IMG/VR virus record: IMGVR_UViG_3300027126_000252
Coordinates: 1 to 53,733 of that record
DNA from: a virus
Reading direction: 5' to 3' (one strand)
DNA: 53,733 bases
Shown here: positions 1-10,391 of the stretch, in pieces
How positions within the stretch are numbered: the stretch's first letter is position 1
Layout of the letters: every line of letters starts with the position of its first letter
The notes under the pieces: generated by a model
Told to the model about the DNA's origin: nothing
What the model saw: the letters and a program-made list of their open reading frames with translations, nothing else
Database searches by the model: none
Program-made: the position numbers and the translations under genes

Positions 1-178
1 TTTCTAATAAAGAAGTTTGGATACTTGTTTGGAGATTTGCAACAGTAGAAGAAGGTGATAATGTAGATTTAACAAAATCAGGTTCATCTAGGAAGTATCT
101 TCCATTCATAGAGATAGGACTAAGATTGGAAGAAACTTGTTGGACTATGGAGTCATCTTTTCTATTTACGATTATCAT
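1..178 (-). CDS. Partial CDS, probable tail/appendage protein (N-terminus only)
   Basis: An open frame starts with ATG at 178 on the minus strand and runs off the left edge without a stop, giving 59 visible residues. A Shine-Dalgarno AAAGGA lies about 10 bases upstream of this ATG, and the gene follows the tail-fibre gene on the same strand with only 14 bases between them, so it is probably the next gene of the tail-fibre operon. The visible N-terminus is polar, rich in Ser and Thr (it begins MIIVNRKDDSIVQQVSSNL), and has no signal peptide. I cannot assign a family. A role as tail fibre partner or fibre-assembly protein is inferred from position only. Confidence 0.6.
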   Translation of the reverse strand, partial: MIIVNRKDDSIVQQVSSNLSPISMNGRYFLDEPDFVKSTLSPSSTVANLQTSIQTSLLE

Positions 179-192
179 TTATTTAAATTCCT

Positions 193-3100
193 TTAATTGA
201 TAGTTATAGTGCCTGAAGAAGATAATAGCCACCAATTACTACTATAAAAGTATAAAGAGACTGTTCTCTTGTCCACAACAGAATAACTAGTCCCTTCACC
301 ACAGTTGGTTGGAGTTACAGTTATAGTTTGTCCTGTCACATTTTTAATATGTATAACAGAGCCTTCATTTATAGCATCTGCTATTGTAATTACACAACTT
401 GTGTAATTACCTGTCACATGATATAAGTTATACCCTAGAACTAAAGGTTTAGTTTGGGTATTTGCTGTGAAAGTAATTGTCGATATTTTGAGATAAGACA
501 TTAAACCATGACTTATTTTCCAAGTTTGATACCCTTCATCCCATTCGATTGTAGAATTAGTGCCAGCAGTTCTTATTACTTCTATTGCTTTTGCACTTTG
601 ATCTTTATTGGGTTCGATATATATGGCGGGCATCCCATTTGGCACTTCATAAATAGAAGTAGCTGGGGAAATAGAACTCGTATAAGAAGTCCATGTACCT
701 GTTTGAGCTATTACATCACTTAATTTATAAGTGTAATTATATATTAAAGCATTGTTTAGTATGTCATCACTTAAAACGGGAGCATACTCTGTTGTTCCTA
801 TATACATCTTAAAATCATAACCTGCACCTCCAGTGGTGTCTGTTACGATATTTAAGTAATATTCTTCATTGGGGTCTTCCAGATGAGAGTTAAGATGTAT
901 AAGTGCTTGTGCTTGAAAAATAGTTGGAGAATAAGCATCTGTTGTCCTAGCGATGTATCTAGGATATCCAAGAGAAGTATCTTGTTCAAAAGCAAACGGA
1001 GCGTATTGTAAATCTAAATAGATAACTTTTCTAGTAACACCATTATCACTAGATGAAAAGATATAAAAATATTCATTTCTTGTCCTAGACCCTGCGGGAT
1101 ATTCAGCGAAAAGATAATAAATGTTATCTTGTGTTTTGATTTTTAAAGGCTGACTCAATTCCCATCTGTCATAATCCTCCTCCCATCCAATATAAGAATT
1201 TGTTAATAATCCTCTTTCAACTTCTATCGCTCTTACATCTGCTTCATTACCTGAACTTGTCCTATCAGCATTTAATAAAATAGCTGGAGTTGTACTCGTA
1301 GTAAATTTCTCAAATTTTAACTGACCATCTGTATTTAAAAGAATATCTCCCGAAGTGATATTGAGACCAAAATTAAAATCCCATCTATCATTATCTTCAT
1401 CCCATTGAATATAAGAATTTGTTAATAATCCTCTTTCAACTTCTATCGCTCTTACATCAGCTTCTTGACCTGAACTTGTCCTATCAGCATTTAATAAAAT
1501 AGCTGGAGTTGTACTCGTAGTAAATTTCTCAAACTTAACTTGACTATCTGTATTTAAGTAGAAACCAAAATTAAAATCCCATCTATCATTATCTTCATCC
1601 CATTGAATATAAGAATTTGTTAATAATCCTCTTTCAACTTCTAAAACTCTTACATCTGCTTCATTACCTGAACTTGTCCTATCAGCATTTAATAAAATAG
1701 CTGGAGTAGTAGATGTAGTAAATTTCTCAAATTTTAACTGACTATCTGTATTTAAGTAGAAACCAAAATTGAAATCCCATCTGTCATTAGTCTCATCCCA
1801 TTTGATGTTTGAATTAGTGGAAGTCCCTCTTTCTATTTGAATTGCAATAACAGTATCTGTTGGTGAAGCTACCTCATCACTATTCAATAGAATAGCACCT
1901 ATTGCTGTAAGAAAGGCATTTTTTTCCATCTTTATTATACTAGGTGATTTTAGAAGTAAGGTATTACTAAATTCCCAAAAATCATTAGTCTCATCCCACC
2001 TAATATAACTATTAGTGGATAGACCTCTTTCTACTTCTATTGCTATTACATCTGAACTAGCAACGCCTGTTTCATCAGCATTTAATAAAATAGCTGGAGT
2101 TGTACCTGTAGTGAATTTCTCAAATTTTAACTGACTATCTGTATTTAGATAAAAACCAAAATTGAAATCCCATCTATCATTAGTCTCATCCCACTTAAGA
2201 TAACTATTAGTCGAAGAACCTCTCTCTACTTCTAGTGCAATAACATCTGAACTAGCAACGCCTGTTTCATCAGCATTTAATAAAATAGCAGGAGTTGTAG
2301 AGACTGTAAATTTCTCAAATTTTAACTGACTATCTGTATTTAGATAAAGACCAAAATTAAAATCCCATCTATCATTAGTCTCATTCCATAAAATAATAGA
2401 ATTGGTACTAGAACCTCTTGCTACTTCTATCTTAGTATCTCTAGTAGGTATGCCTGAATACTGCTCACTATTCAATAAGATACCATCATCACTATTTATC
2501 TGTATACTACCTTTAGATGCTATCATTATCGTATCAGCAGAACTACTTGAAGTCATTACATATAATGCTTTATTTGTAGCTGTTGTCTCAATATAGGTAT
2601 TCCCATAAATTCTATTAGAAGGCCCATTCATATCAGCATTCACTGTTATAGGGAAATTAAAATTCCAAGAATTATTTGTATCATCCCATTGAATATATGA
2701 ATTTGTACTAGACCCTCTTTCTACTTCTATTTTAGCATCTGACCCACTACCAGACTCATCACTATTTAAGAGAATATCTACATCATGATTTAAACTATTG
2801 TTTAATCTTAAAGTTGAGAGGTAAGGAAAACTAGAACCAGCTAATAGAGTACCTGTTATTACTGCACCTCTCACATCTCTTACTTTATTCGCAGACCAAT
2901 TTGTAGAGTCTATTGTTAATAAATAAGTAAATTCAGATGTTGGAGAAGCATTTACAAGAATTAAACCTGTATATGTAGGAGCAGAACCCAATACGGTAGA
3001 ACTTATATAAAACTGAAATTCATTAAGAGAAACACAAGCAGCATTACTACTTACAGCAATATAATAACTTTTCCCAGACTCTAAATATACAACACCATTT

Positions 3101-4230
3101 ACAGTAGGTGGGTTAGTATTTGAATATGTTACAGCACCTGTCGCTTGATAGTATTTAGCAACATTACTTTCTTCTATGGAATCAAGTGAATATATAGGCA
3201 AGATTTCTCTTGTAACACCATTATCTTTTGAAGAGAATATGTAAAAGTCTTGCCCGTTTGTCAAAGAAACATTAGTATATCTCACATAAATATAATATGG
3301 AGTAAGAGAAAAACCACTTACAGATAGACTTTCAGTAAAATCCCATGCTTCATTATCTTCATCCCAAGTAATCAAAGCACTTGTACTTGCCCCTCTTTTA
3401 ACTTCTATTACAGCATTTGTAGTAGGAGTACCTGATGTCACATTCCAATTTAATACTATTGAGGAAGAACTTTGGTCAGAATGAATATTCAAATTGCCAT
3501 ATTCACCAAAAAATAAACCATTTATATCAAAAAAATGTTCTCCTATTGATACAACACTTGTGCTTACACTAGAAGAAATTACTTGATTTGTCACATCTAG
3601 CGAACTGCCATACATATCCCCTGCTTTAAAAGTAGCATATGTTTTTACTATACCACCACCACTAAAATTAGTAGTTGTACTTGAAGCACCTGTCACTGTT
3701 GCTAATTCAAACTGATTTGAAGTTTCATTCCATATAAATATCGCAGGGTTTTCTGTACTTCCTCTTTGTAAGAATAACCCTGTATCTGTCGAAGCAGTAG
3801 GACTACCACTAGCATTTTTAGCTAATGTTAATACAGGATCTTCCACTACTAATGTTGTTGTATCTATAGTAGTAGTAGTCCCATTAACAGTAAAATTACC
3901 TGCAACAATAGTATCTCCTGTAGCACTATCTACACTAAATACTGTCACATTAGATACATTTTTAACAGAAACATCACCTTTAATTAAGGTATCTCCTGTA
4001 GCGCTGTCTACACTAAATACCGTATTACTAGCTCCATCTTTAACTATTAAATCACCTAATAAATTAAACTGACCTCCAACATTCAATGCACCATCTACTG
4101 TTAAGTAATAATCCACAGTCAAATACCCTGTGATTATGGTATTCCCAAAATCACTGATAAAGATATTATTGGTGATGTTTTTACTAGCACCTGAACCAAT
4201 AATCACATTAGGCAAAGTCTTTATAGGCAT
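193..4230 (-). CDS. Long tail fibre protein built from tandem repeats
   Basis: This 1345-residue protein looks like a trimeric tail fibre. Near the N-terminus is the segment NGTTTTIDTTTLVVEDP, a motif common in fibre proteins of marine and T4-like phages. The middle is built of about ten modules with the pattern ILLNAD...IEVERG(x)xTNSxIxWDExNDRWDFNFG...LKFEKF, spaced about 63-75 residues apart; the copies between roughly residues 610 and 1025 are nearly identical. The C-terminal 90 residues are not repeated and are rich in Thr, Asn, Tyr and Trp, as expected for a receptor-binding tip. The gene is followed closely by a partial gene at 1-178 and preceded by the appendage gene at 4235-7270, all on the minus strand. 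Role: host recognition, on the outside of the virion. The repeat family is recognised from memory of similar fibres, not from a search. Confidence 0.8.
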   Translation of the reverse strand: MPIKTLPNVIIGSGASKNITNNIFISDFGNTIITGYLTVDYYLTVDGALNVGGQFNLLGDLIVKDGASNTVFSVDSATGDTLIKGDVSVKNVSNVTVFSVDSATGDTIVAGNFTVNGTTTTIDTTTLVVEDPVLTLAKNASGSPTASTDTGLFLQRGSTENPAIFIWNETSNQFELATVTGASSTTTNFSGGGIVKTYATFKAGDMYGSSLDVTNQVISSSVSTSVVSIGEHFFDINGLFFGEYGNLNIHSDQSSSSIVLNWNVTSGTPTTNAVIEVKRGASTSALITWDEDNEAWDFTESLSVSGFSLTPYYIYVRYTNVSLTNGQDFYIFSSKDNGVTREILPIYSLDSIEESNVAKYYQATGAVTYSNTNPPTVNGVVYLESGKSYYIAVSSNAACVSLNEFQFYISSTVLGSAPTYTGLILVNASPTSEFTYLLTIDSTNWSANKVRDVRGAVITGTLLAGSSFPYLSTLRLNNSLNHDVDILLNSDESGSGSDAKIEVERGSSTNSYIQWDDTNNSWNFNFPITVNADMNGPSNRIYGNTYIETTATNKALYVMTSSSSADTIMIASKGSIQINSDDGILLNSEQYSGIPTRDTKIEVARGSSTNSIILWNETNDRWDFNFGLYLNTDSQLKFEKFTVSTTPAILLNADETGVASSDVIALEVERGSSTNSYLKWDETNDRWDFNFGFYLNTDSQLKFEKFTTGTTPAILLNADETGVASSDVIAIEVERGLSTNSYIRWDETNDFWEFSNTLLLKSPSIIKMEKNAFLTAIGAILLNSDEVASPTDTVIAIQIERGTSTNSNIKWDETNDRWDFNFGFYLNTDSQLKFEKFTTSTTPAILLNADRTSSGNEADVRVLEVERGLLTNSYIQWDEDNDRWDFNFGFYLNTDSQVKFEKFTTSTTPAILLNADRTSSGQEADVRAIEVERGLLTNSYIQWDEDNDRWDFNFGLNITSGDILLNTDGQLKFEKFTTSTTPAILLNADRTSSGNEADVRAIEVERGLLTNSYIGWEEDYDRWELSQPLKIKTQDNIYYLFAEYPAGSRTRNEYFYIFSSSDNGVTRKVIYLDLQYAPFAFEQDTSLGYPRYIARTTDAYSPTIFQAQALIHLNSHLEDPNEEYYLNIVTDTTGGAGYDFKMYIGTTEYAPVLSDDILNNALIYNYTYKLSDVIAQTGTWTSYTSSISPATSIYEVPNGMPAIYIEPNKDQSAKAIEVIRTAGTNSTIEWDEGYQTWKISHGLMSYLKISTITFTANTQTKPLVLGYNLYHVTGNYTSCVITIADAINEGSVIHIKNVTGQTITVTPTNCGEGTSYSVVDKRTVSLYFYSSNWWLLSSSGTITIN
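1150..2400 (-). repeat. Near-identical tandem repeats inside the tail fibre gene
   Basis: The DNA coding for the WDExNDRWDFNFG and PAILLNAD modules is repeated about every 190-220 bp. The three leftmost copies (about 1190-1750) share long stretches that differ by only a few bases; copies toward 2400 are more diverged, and weaker copies continue to about 3460. Such arrays can gain or lose units by recombination and so change fibre length. Confidence 0.8.
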
Positions 4231-4234
4231 TTTC

Positions 4235-7200
4235 TTACCCTCCTATTAGTATTCTGTTTTTAGTGGAATATACACTTGCTATAGTACGATCTCCTGAAGC
4301 TACATAATTTGAAGCATCTAACTCAGAATATCGACTTATTAAAACTAACACGACCTCATCTGCTGAAAACAAAAGACTTTGTGCTTTCACCCTACATAAC
4401 ATAGGTATCACTGTCTTATGTTGAGATGCCCCACTTAATGGAGTTGTATATACTGCTGTACCATCTACATCTGTATATACAACCCTACTTTGACCATCTT
4501 TATCTACACCATCTAAAGTTAAATCAGCTGATATATCTAAAGGTGTTAAGATACTTAATTTTAATAAACCTGTGTTAATATTGAAATCACCTGTTGATAT
4601 AACCCCACTCGCTTTCAAATCCCATTCTTTTAATGACCCCAAAGCAGGATCAAAAGGTATCTGATCTCCAGGTGAATGATAGGGATAAGAAATCTCAGTT
4701 CCACCTTTACCTAATTGTATTGAATACATAAAGTTAGAACCAACTAAAGGCTCTAATTCAAGTGGCTCAGACACAATATCTGTTACAAGACCAGCTTTAG
4801 CACCTGCAGTCTGTGGTGCTAATGACCTATAATACAACATCATCTCATTTTGAGTGTTAATTGCATTTAAAGGATAATACTCAACATTAACTAGTACTTG
4901 AGCTGAACTTAACCCACTCACACTTAAGACCCCACTAGAAGACCCATATTCACTAGCTAAACTAGCTGTTAGTAATCCAGGTGTCGTTACTTCCTCATAT
5001 TTAGGATTGTATGTAGAATCTAATAGTTCCTTATATACTTTGTTTGGATTTGTTTCACTTGAAAAAGAAGGAACAACTCCATAAGGTTTATAAGGTAATC
5101 TTATTGTAGTGGCATTTAAACTAACTAAAGTGTCTGTTATCTTATCCCCTAAATATTCTACTAACCATTCCCTATATCCTTCTCTTAAAGCATATAACAT
5201 ACAATTATCAAGACCCACATTATCAGTAGGTCTATTTGCAGTATCTACTTCTACTATAGACCCTTGACCATAAATAGCACTAGCATCTAGATAATCTTCC
5301 ATACTAGGTGTCATGGTTAAACCATTACCTTCAGGATAATTGATTGCTAAAGAAATAAAAATTCTTCTAGGACTACCATTATCGGAAAGACCTGCCCCTA
5401 CAAAAGGATAATTTGGATTAGTAGCATCTCCACCATTTACTTCTACCCCATTATCTCCTAAAACTAAATTCACCAATGTAGTCCCTAAACCTGTTATAGA
5501 TTGAAACACTACAAAAGGCTCTTGGGGAGAGGATGTATGACCTTCGTCATGCCATGCTTCAATAACATCTATAATACAAGTCCCTGCAGGACAAACATCT
5601 GTAAAATAGACAGGTGTCCCCCCAGCATCTATAAAATCAGATAATACTCTAGTCACATCTAATTTACTTAAATCTATTTCTATAGAATCATCCATATGCC
5701 ACTTTGTACGACCAACAAGACCAGGTGTAACGGTTACAAAATCAGTTGCTGTGTCAGGGTATAACTCTATAACTAACCTATCTATTACAGGATGTGATGA
5801 AAATCTCCTCCTCACATGGTCAAATGAACCTATTTCATTACCATAAGGACTTGCTGTTGTACCGATCTGATCGCACACCAAAGGTGTATGACTCACATCT
5901 CCACTTCCACCACCTATTTCATTTAAATCACTACCATCCATTTGCCATGTCTTATAATTATTATCTAAAAGACTTTGGAACTGATAATCTAACTCTTTAC
6001 CTAAATCTAAATTATCAACTACCTTTTTTCTCATATCTAATATATCTGTGCTTACTATCTTATCAGCAAATAAACCATCAGGTCTATCACTTACACCTGC
6101 TGAGATTACTGTTAATGCTGGAGGATAAATATAAGAAGATGTAGCACCTGTATGGGTGCTTAATAAAGCACCATTTACATTTGTTAAAGGTACAAACCCT
6201 CCTGTGTTTCTCCTATTTACAAAACAAATAGGGATTGCATAAACATAACCATCTACAGTGTTTAAAGCAGTAGCACTTGTTTGATCTCCATTACCTGCCA
6301 CCCATAAACCACTATCTTGATATGGATAATTCGCATTACTTGATTTAAACTCATAACTTGAATCCACATTTGTTCCCCCACGACTATAAATAGTAGAACT
6401 AAAACCATCAGGATTTACAGTATAATCCACATTTTCTATTACTCTAAATTTATACTGAAATTGTACTCTTTTAGTCGTTTCCCTATTTACAAGGGGGTCT
6501 AAAGTATCATCACTTAACCAAACAGTACTATCAGATTGTGTATTTCCATATAGGTAGATTTTATCTGATGCAGGTTTACCATTACCATCAGACCCACCTG
6601 CAGGTTGTTGAATGATACTGATACTAGCATCTGCACTTATAATAAAGCTATTAGAACTAGCACCCACAGGAAATGTAATAAATACAAAATCTGTACCACG
6701 ACTATCAGCATCTGCTAATCCTGATGTGTTTATAGCATTAGCTAAATTTAAAGCTGTTATATATACACTTGCACCTAAATCAAAATCAGTATCACATACA
6801 AAACTTGTAGCAGGATCAACACCATTATCAAAAGTAATTGTATCTCCACTAGCTATTGTACCTAATACTCTAATTTTAGCAGTTGCAGCTACACTAGGAT
6901 GTACTAATGACCTCCACACCTCTAAAAATACAAAATCTGTTCTCTTACCTGATGATGGGGGGTTAGGTAAAGTGATCTTATTTAATTCCGTTGTGTTATT
7001 TGTATATGCTACTCTAAGTTGTCTATTCGCTACTCTTACATCAAAAGCCGAAATACCTAACACATTAGGATTCTGATTAAAGACATAATCTACAGATATA
7101 TCCTTATTCTTAGATGTAACACCACTAGGTTTATAACCATCTGTCGCTAAATCTCTACTAAGATTTAATTCACTATCTAAGACGGACTTACCTGTCTGAA

Positions 7201-7270
7201 ACACAACAGATTCATAACCTGTTTGTCTAGGGTCTATATTCCTAGATACTGTTGATATATATTTTTTCAT
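4235..7270 (-). CDS. Tail appendage/fibre-associated structural protein
   Basis: A 1011-residue protein whose N-terminus carries FQTGKSVLDSELNLSRDL, a pattern I associate with phage tail-appendage proteins (F-x-x-G-K-x-x-L-D-S-E-L-N-L) that connect fibres to the baseplate. The rest is rich in Ser, Thr, Asn, Gly and beta-forming residues, with no membrane segment or enzyme motif. It lies between the fibre gene (4 bases downstream of its stop) and another structural protein, in the same orientation as the baseplate genes, which supports a role in attaching or forming the fibre network. The first half contains a segment (about residues 130-230) with a repeated beta-sandwich feel, but I cannot name a fold. 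Function is inferred from context and the N-terminal motif. Confidence 0.6.
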   Translation of the reverse strand: MKKYISTVSRNIDPRQTGYESVVFQTGKSVLDSELNLSRDLATDGYKPSGVTSKNKDISVDYVFNQNPNVLGISAFDVRVANRQLRVAYTNNTTELNKITLPNPPSSGKRTDFVFLEVWRSLVHPSVAATAKIRVLGTIASGDTITFDNGVDPATSFVCDTDFDLGASVYITALNLANAINTSGLADADSRGTDFVFITFPVGASSNSFIISADASISIIQQPAGGSDGNGKPASDKIYLYGNTQSDSTVWLSDDTLDPLVNRETTKRVQFQYKFRVIENVDYTVNPDGFSSTIYSRGGTNVDSSYEFKSSNANYPYQDSGLWVAGNGDQTSATALNTVDGYVYAIPICFVNRRNTGGFVPLTNVNGALLSTHTGATSSYIYPPALTVISAGVSDRPDGLFADKIVSTDILDMRKKVVDNLDLGKELDYQFQSLLDNNYKTWQMDGSDLNEIGGGSGDVSHTPLVCDQIGTTASPYGNEIGSFDHVRRRFSSHPVIDRLVIELYPDTATDFVTVTPGLVGRTKWHMDDSIEIDLSKLDVTRVLSDFIDAGGTPVYFTDVCPAGTCIIDVIEAWHDEGHTSSPQEPFVVFQSITGLGTTLVNLVLGDNGVEVNGGDATNPNYPFVGAGLSDNGSPRRIFISLAINYPEGNGLTMTPSMEDYLDASAIYGQGSIVEVDTANRPTDNVGLDNCMLYALREGYREWLVEYLGDKITDTLVSLNATTIRLPYKPYGVVPSFSSETNPNKVYKELLDSTYNPKYEEVTTPGLLTASLASEYGSSSGVLSVSGLSSAQVLVNVEYYPLNAINTQNEMMLYYRSLAPQTAGAKAGLVTDIVSEPLELEPLVGSNFMYSIQLGKGGTEISYPYHSPGDQIPFDPALGSLKEWDLKASGVISTGDFNINTGLLKLSILTPLDISADLTLDGVDKDGQSRVVYTDVDGTAVYTTPLSGASQHKTVIPMLCRVKAQSLLFSADEVVLVLISRYSELDASNYVASGDRTIASVYSTKNRILIGG

Positions 7271-7283
7271 CTTATTCTCAACC

Positions 7284-7904
7284 TTAGAATGTTAAGCGCC
7301 ATGTAATAGCTAAAACAGATTGTGATGGCTTATTTATCACAGGAAAAGTTAAGTAATTGATCAATATATCATAATTTGTTAAATCTAATTCCTCATCATA
7401 TTCAGGAAATGCAACAGGATCCCCACCACCATCTAATAAAGGTGTTGTGGTAGCTGGATTTAATGACTTAGGACTTAATAAACCCATCTCATTTAATGCA
7501 CCTACAGCTTCACCCTCATTAAATACTGTTGTAAAATCTACAATCCTTGTAGGTACTGTTGAAATCGCCCCTAAAGCATCCCTATACACTACTGAACTAA
7601 ATGCTTTTCTCTTTATCTCCGTATTTAATCTTCTTTGTCTTTCATCAGCAACAGATGGCACTTGTGCTGTACCTGTTGCTCCTGTACCCACAGCTAACAT
7701 CTTTATAGCATTTCTACTTGTTAATCCACTAAAGAACATAGCACCTAAGATACTGCCATCTAAGGTATATACATTGTTTAATTTAGTCTCAACACCATCT
7801 AAAGTAATAAAGACCTCCCCCTTTACTTTATATCCACCTTCTTCGTTAAACCCAAAACCCATATTAAATCCTGTTTTAGGTTGTCTTATTTTTTCTTGAA
7901 TCAT
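7284..7904 (-). CDS. Small tail/baseplate structural protein
   Basis: A 206-residue protein without signal peptide or membrane segment. It contains the segment IKMLAVGTGATGTAQVPS followed by ERQRRLNTEIKRKAFSSVVYRD and a C-terminal beta-rich part ending in SVLAITWRLTF. Short proteins of this type, with an AVGTG turn and a pattern of beta strands near the end, are frequent between fibre-associated and baseplate genes of myoviruses. The gene sits in the minus-strand tail operon with 13-18 base gaps on either side, so it is very likely translated together with its neighbours. I do not recognise an exact family; a fibre-linker or collar role is an inference. Confidence 0.5.
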   Translation of the reverse strand: MIQEKIRQPKTGFNMGFGFNEEGGYKVKGEVFITLDGVETKLNNVYTLDGSILGAMFFSGLTSRNAIKMLAVGTGATGTAQVPSVADERQRRLNTEIKRKAFSSVVYRDALGAISTVPTRIVDFTTVFNEGEAVGALNEMGLLSPKSLNPATTTPLLDGGGDPVAFPEYDEELDLTNYDILINYLTFPVINKPSQSVLAITWRLTF

Positions 7905-7922
7905 TTACATAATCTCCTATTG

Positions 7923-10391
7923 TTATAAGTTTATAAGTGTCATTTTTACAACTTCATTTAAAGGCATTGCACTATTGTTTATAATACCACTGCCTAAATT
8001 TAAAGTTAGAGTATATCTATCATTCAATAGATTACTTGTACTATCTCCACCACCATCTAATACAAAATCTACTGCCTGACTACCCTCTTCGTCTTTCCAA
8101 CCAAGAGGACTCACACTATTATTCAAATCATTTAATATATAAAGAGAATCAGTAAATGCTCCACCACTAAACTCCATCTTTAATAACTCATCTTTATATA
8201 AACTAAACTCCCCTTGCACCCCTGAACTCGTCACAGTCTCTTTTATTAAAGATTTTCTGTATATATCTACACCTGTTTTGTTCCCTAAAGGGTCTAACAT
8301 AAATTCATCTACATCAAATTCTATTCTCTCCCCTTGTGGTATATATGCTACTTGACTCTCATTATACTCATTCGCTCTAAACCAATCCCCACTCTGACTT
8401 GTTGTCTTATTCGTTGAACAAACTACATCTATACTTAACCCATCAGCTAAACCACTAAATATAAGCTCAGTTCCCCTTAAAGTATAGCTCGTTATACTTG
8501 TAAGACCATTCTTTACGGAGATAATTTTTATAGGTTTAAAGGGTAATGTGATTTTACCTTCTGCTATTATATAAGTGCCACTAGCATTTGCTATCACCCT
8601 ATGTATAGCATCTATTGTGTCATATTTATTAAGTACAAATTTCTTATTGTTTAAACTTAGTGAAGAATTAGCTTCTGTACTGTTTAAATAGCTAGTGCCA
8701 TGTGATGATAAACTAGCATCTACTCTCTCATAAGTATATGGTTTGTTATAAGACCTTTTATACAAAACTTGGCTATTTGTTATAACTGCTTGCCTATTGT
8801 TTAAAGCATTTTCAGGATATTGTATTAGTCTTGTTTTCCTATGAGCATTTAAAACAAAATTAACATTATTTAATGACCCAAAATTTACTTCATCTGTTTC
8901 ATCTATAGGTATAGAGATTTCTAAGTTCCCGGTATATAAACTATCTAAGACTATTTCTCTTGTAAATGGATTAAAGCTAGTTATTGTTTCACTACAAATT
9001 AAATCACTAGCTAAAATAGGCAATGCTTTAATTGTATAAGGCAAATTTAAAGGTAAAATAAAAGTATCTTCATTATATAAAGATATGTTTAAAGTCCTAT
9101 AAGTGATTTGTCTTGTTTTATAGCTTATATCTATAATTTCTATATCGACTAAACCTGTGGTATCTAAAGGTAAGTTTAGCTTAATTTCATAGGCTTGTAG
9201 TTTTATGTGATCTTCTGTTATAAGTGAAACAAAGTAAGGTTTATTATTTACAAGTACAAATTCACCTTCATAGATAGGTTGAGTAGGGGTTAAGACTAAA
9301 TTACCATTTACGATATTAGCTGTGCCTGTATAACTCAATCTAGTGAAATTAAAACTAGCATTAGTAAAGTTTGAAGGTGTTTTTAAAGTGATAGAAACAA
9401 CTTTACGGATAGTGTCATCTAATTTAATTCTATCATTTTTTCTAGCTATTGTCTTAAAAACATAGAGTTTATTCGAGGGGTCCGCATAGCCTGTAATAAT
9501 AGATGTATGAACCCCTAAATCTGTCTTTCTGAGGTCTTCTTGATGATATAAACCCATAGTTAAAAGGTCTAAAGTATCAGTAGGGTTATTTACAACATCT
9601 TTAATAATAGAAGAAATAGGATTATCAAAAGTGACATGGGCAGGTTTAGTTTTAAGTAAAAGTTTATATAAGAGTTCTTGTAGGAATATAACATCTTGAC
9701 TTAAACCATAAATAATCTCATGTGTATGTAAATCACCATTACGATCTTTTGTAGCTTCTACAACACCATTAAAAATATTATGTGTATGTAAATCATCACC
9801 CCAATCATTACCTATAGGTGATGATGTAATACCGAAACCGTTTTCTTTTGAGAATACAATATGATTATGCTCATTTACTGTATCTGTGGTAGCTAAACTT
9901 GTTATTAAGGCTTCTATTATAAAGGGAGCTATATGATTTATTTCTACTTGTGAATTTACATCCTGCTTATTTAATAAGTCTACAATAGGTGCTTGTCTTG
10001 ACCCTTGTAGTAAAGCTTCTAATAAATCTAATAAGATTTGTTTAAGTTGTTTGGCATTAGAGATAATAAATCTCTCATCAGGATTTAGGAATAAAACTGT
10101 ATATAGTTTATCATATAGAAATTCATCCCTTAACTGAGAATAGTCTATATCCTCTACAATATCTAATTGTTCAGCTAGTAAAGAGGCTAAGATTTCTCCT
10201 ATACCTAAATATAAAACACGATTATTAGACCCATATTCAGAAGAGTAATTTGAAGCTAGGGATCCTGATAAGCTATTAGCAATACTTATAGCTAAAGAGT
10301 CTTCAAAATTTCTTCTCTCTTGTGATTTAACACCTATTGGGTCAGTAAATTCTCTTGGGATTGTAGGGTAAAAAGGTAATTTATTACTCAT
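7923..10391 (-). CDS. Baseplate/tail protein with repeated HxH motifs
   Basis: An 822-residue protein whose start codon overlaps the stop of the baseplate J-like gene by four bases, so the two are translationally coupled. The first 150 residues are helical and acidic, resembling the N-terminal part of baseplate-anchored tail proteins. Between about residues 170 and 220 there are three His-x-His motifs (EHNHIV, DLHTHNIF, DLHTHEII). HxH motifs bind iron in several phage needles and short tail fibres, so metal binding is plausible. The rest is beta-rich with many Asn, Thr and Ser. No enzymatic motif is seen. Best guess: a baseplate-to-fibre adaptor or wedge component; the exact family is unknown. 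Confidence 0.55.
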   Translation of the reverse strand: MSNKLPFYPTIPREFTDPIGVKSQERRNFEDSLAISIANSLSGSLASNYSSEYGSNNRVLYLGIGEILASLLAEQLDIVEDIDYSQLRDEFLYDKLYTVLFLNPDERFIISNAKQLKQILLDLLEALLQGSRQAPIVDLLNKQDVNSQVEINHIAPFIIEALITSLATTDTVNEHNHIVFSKENGFGITSSPIGNDWGDDLHTHNIFNGVVEATKDRNGDLHTHEIIYGLSQDVIFLQELLYKLLLKTKPAHVTFDNPISSIIKDVVNNPTDTLDLLTMGLYHQEDLRKTDLGVHTSIITGYADPSNKLYVFKTIARKNDRIKLDDTIRKVVSITLKTPSNFTNASFNFTRLSYTGTANIVNGNLVLTPTQPIYEGEFVLVNNKPYFVSLITEDHIKLQAYEIKLNLPLDTTGLVDIEIIDISYKTRQITYRTLNISLYNEDTFILPLNLPYTIKALPILASDLICSETITSFNPFTREIVLDSLYTGNLEISIPIDETDEVNFGSLNNVNFVLNAHRKTRLIQYPENALNNRQAVITNSQVLYKRSYNKPYTYERVDASLSSHGTSYLNSTEANSSLSLNNKKFVLNKYDTIDAIHRVIANASGTYIIAEGKITLPFKPIKIISVKNGLTSITSYTLRGTELIFSGLADGLSIDVVCSTNKTTSQSGDWFRANEYNESQVAYIPQGERIEFDVDEFMLDPLGNKTGVDIYRKSLIKETVTSSGVQGEFSLYKDELLKMEFSGGAFTDSLYILNDLNNSVSPLGWKDEEGSQAVDFVLDGGGDSTSNLLNDRYTLTLNLGSGIINNSAMPLNEVVKMTLINL

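Noticed and set aside
193-4230. Diversity-generating retroelement acting on the tail fibre
   Set aside because: No reverse transcriptase gene or template repeat is seen in the window; variation is better explained by tandem repeats.
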